Source: a virus. Taken from it: DNA of 53,462 bases. The notes beneath the pieces are model-generated. The model was given only the letters and a program-made list of their open reading frames with translations. It was not told where the DNA came from and did not search any database. Location: positions 1-53,462 of IMG/VR virus record IMGVR_UViG_3300021088_000015, one strand, 5' to 3'. The translations under genes were made by a program, and so were the position numbers. Each line of letters starts with the position of its first letter. Position 1 is the stretch's first letter. Positions 51,608-53,462 of this stretch are shown piece by piece.

Positions 51608-52078
51608 CTACGTGGTCACCTCAGGGGGGTCCGCTGTAGGAGCCGGGACCTTCGGAGACGCCGTCGAAGAGGCCCGCCGGCGGCTCCGGGCGGACCCAGT
51701 CGCGGGGCCACTGCCATCCGTCGAAGGTGCACCACCAGATGCCGGGCTGGCTGGGGGGTCCTGGGGCGAGGGGCTGTCCGTCGAGAGGGCAGGCGAGGGG
51801 GGGCCCGATGACGTTGGGGTCTTGTTCCCATTCGAGTCGGGCGGTCTTTCGGATGTCGAGGAGCTGGTACCAGCTGATACGTCCTCACTCCCTTCGGGCG
51901 GGATGTAGCCGACCTCGCCGGGCAGCGCGTCGGCGTTGGACGGCCCTCCGGCGACGGTGATCCTCGGCACGTCGTGTTCCTCCCAGTCGAATCGGTGCTC
52001 GGTGCTGCCGCACTGCGGGCATGCCTCCAGGCCGACCGCGAAGGCGGTCGTGCACTGGAGACACACCTGCAGGGACAT
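51608..52078 (-). CDS. zinc-ribbon protein with Ser/Pro-rich tail (156 aa)
   Basis: MSLQVCLQCTTAFAVGLEACPQCGSTEHRFDWEEHDVPRITVAGGPSNADALPGEVGY. A CxxC...CxxC ribbon in the first 25 residues, then a 90-residue Ser/Thr/Pro/Gly-rich tail. Small Zn-ribbon proteins with this C-P-Q-C-G-S-T-x-H motif are common in actinophage head operons. Other frames in the tail region are shadows. Confidence 0.62.
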   Translation of the reverse strand: MSLQVCLQCTTAFAVGLEACPQCGSTEHRFDWEEHDVPRITVAGGPSNADALPGEVGYIPPEGSEDVSAGTSSSTSERPPDSNGNKTPTSSGPPSPALSTDSPSPQDPPASPASGGAPSTDGSGPATGSARSRRRASSTASPKVPAPTADPPEVTT

Positions 52079-52557
52079 CAGGCCGTCGCCACCACTTGCG
52101 CGCCGATGTCCAGCGGCACATAGAACAGGTCGTACTTCAGGGCCCCGGTGGACGCCGCCCCGAAGGTGACCGAGATGCTGCCCGGAGGCACCACCGCTTC
52201 CACGTTCGGCAGGTCGGTGTACCCCGCCAGCGACTTCACCAGCGCCGTCGCCGCCGCCGGAGGGTTGGCCAGGGTGATGCGGCCGCCGACCTCCAGGGCG
52301 TTGATGTCGGTGGTCGCCGCGGACAGGAGAATCGCCGACCCGACCAGCGGCGTCGACGTCATCGACACCGTGGTGGCGATCGCCTGGATGACCGTGGTCA
52401 CCTCGCCGACGATCGCGCGGAGCAGGATGCGGCCACCGGTGATGGTGAACAGGTTGCCGGAGGCGAGCGGCGTGTTGCCGGACGCGGTGGACGGGCGGCT
52501 GACCAGGATGCCCTTCTCGATCAGCCGCACCTGGGCGTTCGCGATGAGAGTCGTCAT
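52078..52557 (-). CDS. small structural protein (159 aa)
   Basis: MTTLIANAQVRLIEKGILVSRPSTASGNTPLASGNLFTITGGRILLRAIVGEVTTVIQAIATTVSMTSTPLVGSAILLSAATTDINALEVGGRITLANPPAA. Beta-rich with RILLRAIVGEVTTVIQ. Head-decoration or connector protein beside the capsid, family not certain. Overlaps the previous stop. Confidence 0.68.
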   Translation of the reverse strand: MTTLIANAQVRLIEKGILVSRPSTASGNTPLASGNLFTITGGRILLRAIVGEVTTVIQAIATTVSMTSTPLVGSAILLSAATTDINALEVGGRITLANPPAAATALVKSLAGYTDLPNVEAVVPPGSISVTFGAASTGALKYDLFYVPLDIGAQVVATA

Positions 52558-52560
52558 GGC

Positions 52561-52986
52561 TCAGGCCCCCAGGATTTCCAGGTTGGCGGGCTTACGGCCG
52601 ACGACGAGGTCGTGGGGGATGGCCATGACCAGGCCGGCCCCGGCGGCGCTGACCTTGATGTAGGCGTTCGGGTCGGCGATCATCGAGGTGAGCACCTCGA
52701 TGCCGGTGGTGTAGCCCGCGTTGGCCTGGACGACCGTGTTCGCCGCGGTCTGTGGCACCTTGGTCCAGGCGTGCGTCCCGTTGGTGTCGGCGCGCTGGTA
52801 GTAGTGGTTGATCACGGCGCCCGGGGACACGTACGCGCCGGCGAAGGTGGGGGACACGGTCACCGTGAACGTGTCCGCGCCCGTGCAGATGAACAGGACC
52901 GCGGACGCGCCCCTGAACTTGAGCGCCTGCCCGGCCGCGATGGGGATCGCGTCGAGGAAACGGCCTAGGGCCTCTGTGCCTGCCAT
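52561..52986 (-). CDS. small structural protein near capsid (141 aa)
   Basis: MAGTEALGRFLDAIPIAAGQALKFRGASAVLFICTGADTFTVTVSPTFAGAYVSPGAVINHYYQRADTNGTHAWTKVPQTAANTVVQANAGYTTGIEVLTSMI. Beta-rich; the QALKFRGASAVLFICTGADTFTV part recalls head-decoration proteins of Streptomyces phages. Follows the capsid gene after a 76-bp gap. Confidence 0.68.
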   Translation of the reverse strand: MAGTEALGRFLDAIPIAAGQALKFRGASAVLFICTGADTFTVTVSPTFAGAYVSPGAVINHYYQRADTNGTHAWTKVPQTAANTVVQANAGYTTGIEVLTSMIADPNAYIKVSAAGAGLVMAIPHDLVVGRKPANLEILGA

Positions 52987-53062
52987 GTGCTACCTCCGTG
53001 CGACTTGGGGTCCTTCGCGGGGCGTCACTGCCGCTGGCTCACCGGGTGGCGAGCTGGATGAA

Positions 53063-53462
53063 TCAGCGCGATGCGAGCTGGACGACGGGCGAGAGGGTCG
53101 GCCCGCCGTTCTTCGGCGTGATCGCGGACTGCAACCACGGCTTGCCGTCGACCCTTTCAATGACCCGGTACGCTGTCTTGTCCAGCGCGAACTTGTAGTG
53201 CTCGGAGCTGGACGTCTGCATGGCCATGCGGTCGCCGACCAAGTAGTAGCTGAGGTCGACGAACGAGATGTCGCCCGTGGTGCCCAGCGGGCCCGTCTTT
53301 TCGGTGAAGTAGAGGGGCCTTCCGAGAATGGACACGGGCGGGGAGTCCATTCCGCCGTTACCGCCCGCGAAATTGCCGATCCAGACCGGGCCACCGCCCG
53401 TACCGACGGACAGGGCCATGGTCGCGAGCTGCGGGAACGTGTCGATGGACGCGATCCAGCAC
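53063..53462 (-). CDS. HK97-fold major capsid protein (C-terminal part)
   Basis: Continuation of the gene at 1-1126. Ends with MALSVGTGGGPVWIGNFAGGNGGMDSPPVSILGRPLYFTEKTGPLGTTGDISFVDLSYYLVGDRMAMQTSSSEHYKFALDKTAYRVIERVDGKPWLQSAITPKNGGPTLSPVVQLASR. The ILGRPLYFTEKTGPLGT and the DRMAMQTSSSEHYKF segments are typical HK97 P- and A-domain parts. Stop at 53063. Confidence 0.93.
   Translation of the reverse strand, partial: CWIASIDTFPQLATMALSVGTGGGPVWIGNFAGGNGGMDSPPVSILGRPLYFTEKTGPLGTTGDISFVDLSYYLVGDRMAMQTSSSEHYKFALDKTAYRVIERVDGKPWLQSAITPKNGGPTLSPVVQLASR
53326..53462. repeat. terminal overlap, right copy
   Basis: Identical to 1-137 apart from G53336/T11. See the left copy. Confidence 0.93.

Noticed and set aside
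51616-51888. 90-aa frame in the tail of the zinc-ribbon gene
   Set aside because: Arg/Pro-rich shadow of the Ser/Pro-rich coding sequence.
1-53462. tRNA genes, CRISPR arrays, rRNA or insertion sequences
   Set aside because: No cloverleaf with TTCAA/GGTTC arms, no regular spacer-repeat array and no transposase were recognised.

Overview
The window looks like a complete, circularly assembled genome of a temperate siphophage of a high-GC actinomycete, cut inside its major capsid gene. Bases 1-137 and 53326-53462 are the same sequence apart from one synonymous base, and the capsid reading frame runs through that overlap in phase. The unique circle is therefore about 53,325 bp. The host signature (WhiB, DUF397, Scr1/DUF5753 regulator, PF04672 methyltransferase, DUF2637, FtsK/TraB-type translocase, very high GC at third codon positions) points to a Streptomyces-, Nonomuraea- or Actinomadura-like bacterium; the exact genus cannot be read from the sequence.

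Layout. (1) Leftward (minus) head and tail operon, read across the window ends: HTH terminase small-subunit candidate (8334), large terminase (6334), portal (3796), ClpP-like prohead protease (2435), HK97 capsid (1126, continuing at 53462), then two small structural proteins, connector, head-tail and tail-tube proteins, a -1 frameshifted tail chaperone, tape measure, 926-aa minor tail protein, holin-like membrane proteins, HNH protein and a DUF1906/peptidoglycan-binding endolysin (37317). A rightward HNH homing endonuclease interrupts the tail genes at 47062-47649. (2) Leftward early operon 21764 to about 7100: excisionase-like HTH, many tiny ATGA/GTGA-coupled genes, RecE/RecT-like recombination pair, DnaQ-like exonuclease, a WhiB fused to a zinc ribbon, and a replication initiator whose own coding sequence carries iterons, an inverted repeat and two TTATCCACA boxes (candidate origin), plus an ADP-ribosyltransferase-like protein. 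(3) Rightward control and integration region 21.9-26.8 kb: XRE repressor, PF04672 methyltransferase, a DUF397 plus Scr1-type regulator pair, and a large serine integrase. (4) Accessory region 27.1-36.6 kb, resembling the transfer and control module of actinomycete integrative conjugative elements: small coiled-coil genes, two GntR regulators with 20-bp-spaced direct repeats, small membrane proteins, a DUF2637 protein and a 612-aa FtsK/SpoIIIE (TraB-like) DNA pump followed by a nested CTAG-rich repeat that could be its recognition site. It ends with a discrete cassette (35.25-36.30 kb, flanked by 15-bp direct repeats) encoding a winged-helix-like protein and a Phd/YefM antitoxin domain fused to an unknown domain.

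How it works together. The phage probably lysogenises through the serine integrase under control of the XRE repressor at the divergent 21.8-kb switch. It replicates from the origin inside its initiator gene, repairs and recombines with the RecE/RecT-like pair, and packages with its terminase into an HK97-type capsid. The conjugation-like module raises the possibility of cell-to-cell spread in mycelium as well as by virions. Several promoters share one plan: a palindromic operator between the -35 and -10 boxes, with little or no leader. A short protein at 36992-37207 resembles the Acb2/Tad1 hairpin family of anti-CBASS/anti-Thoeris sponges. All family names come from reading the sequence by eye; no database search was possible.
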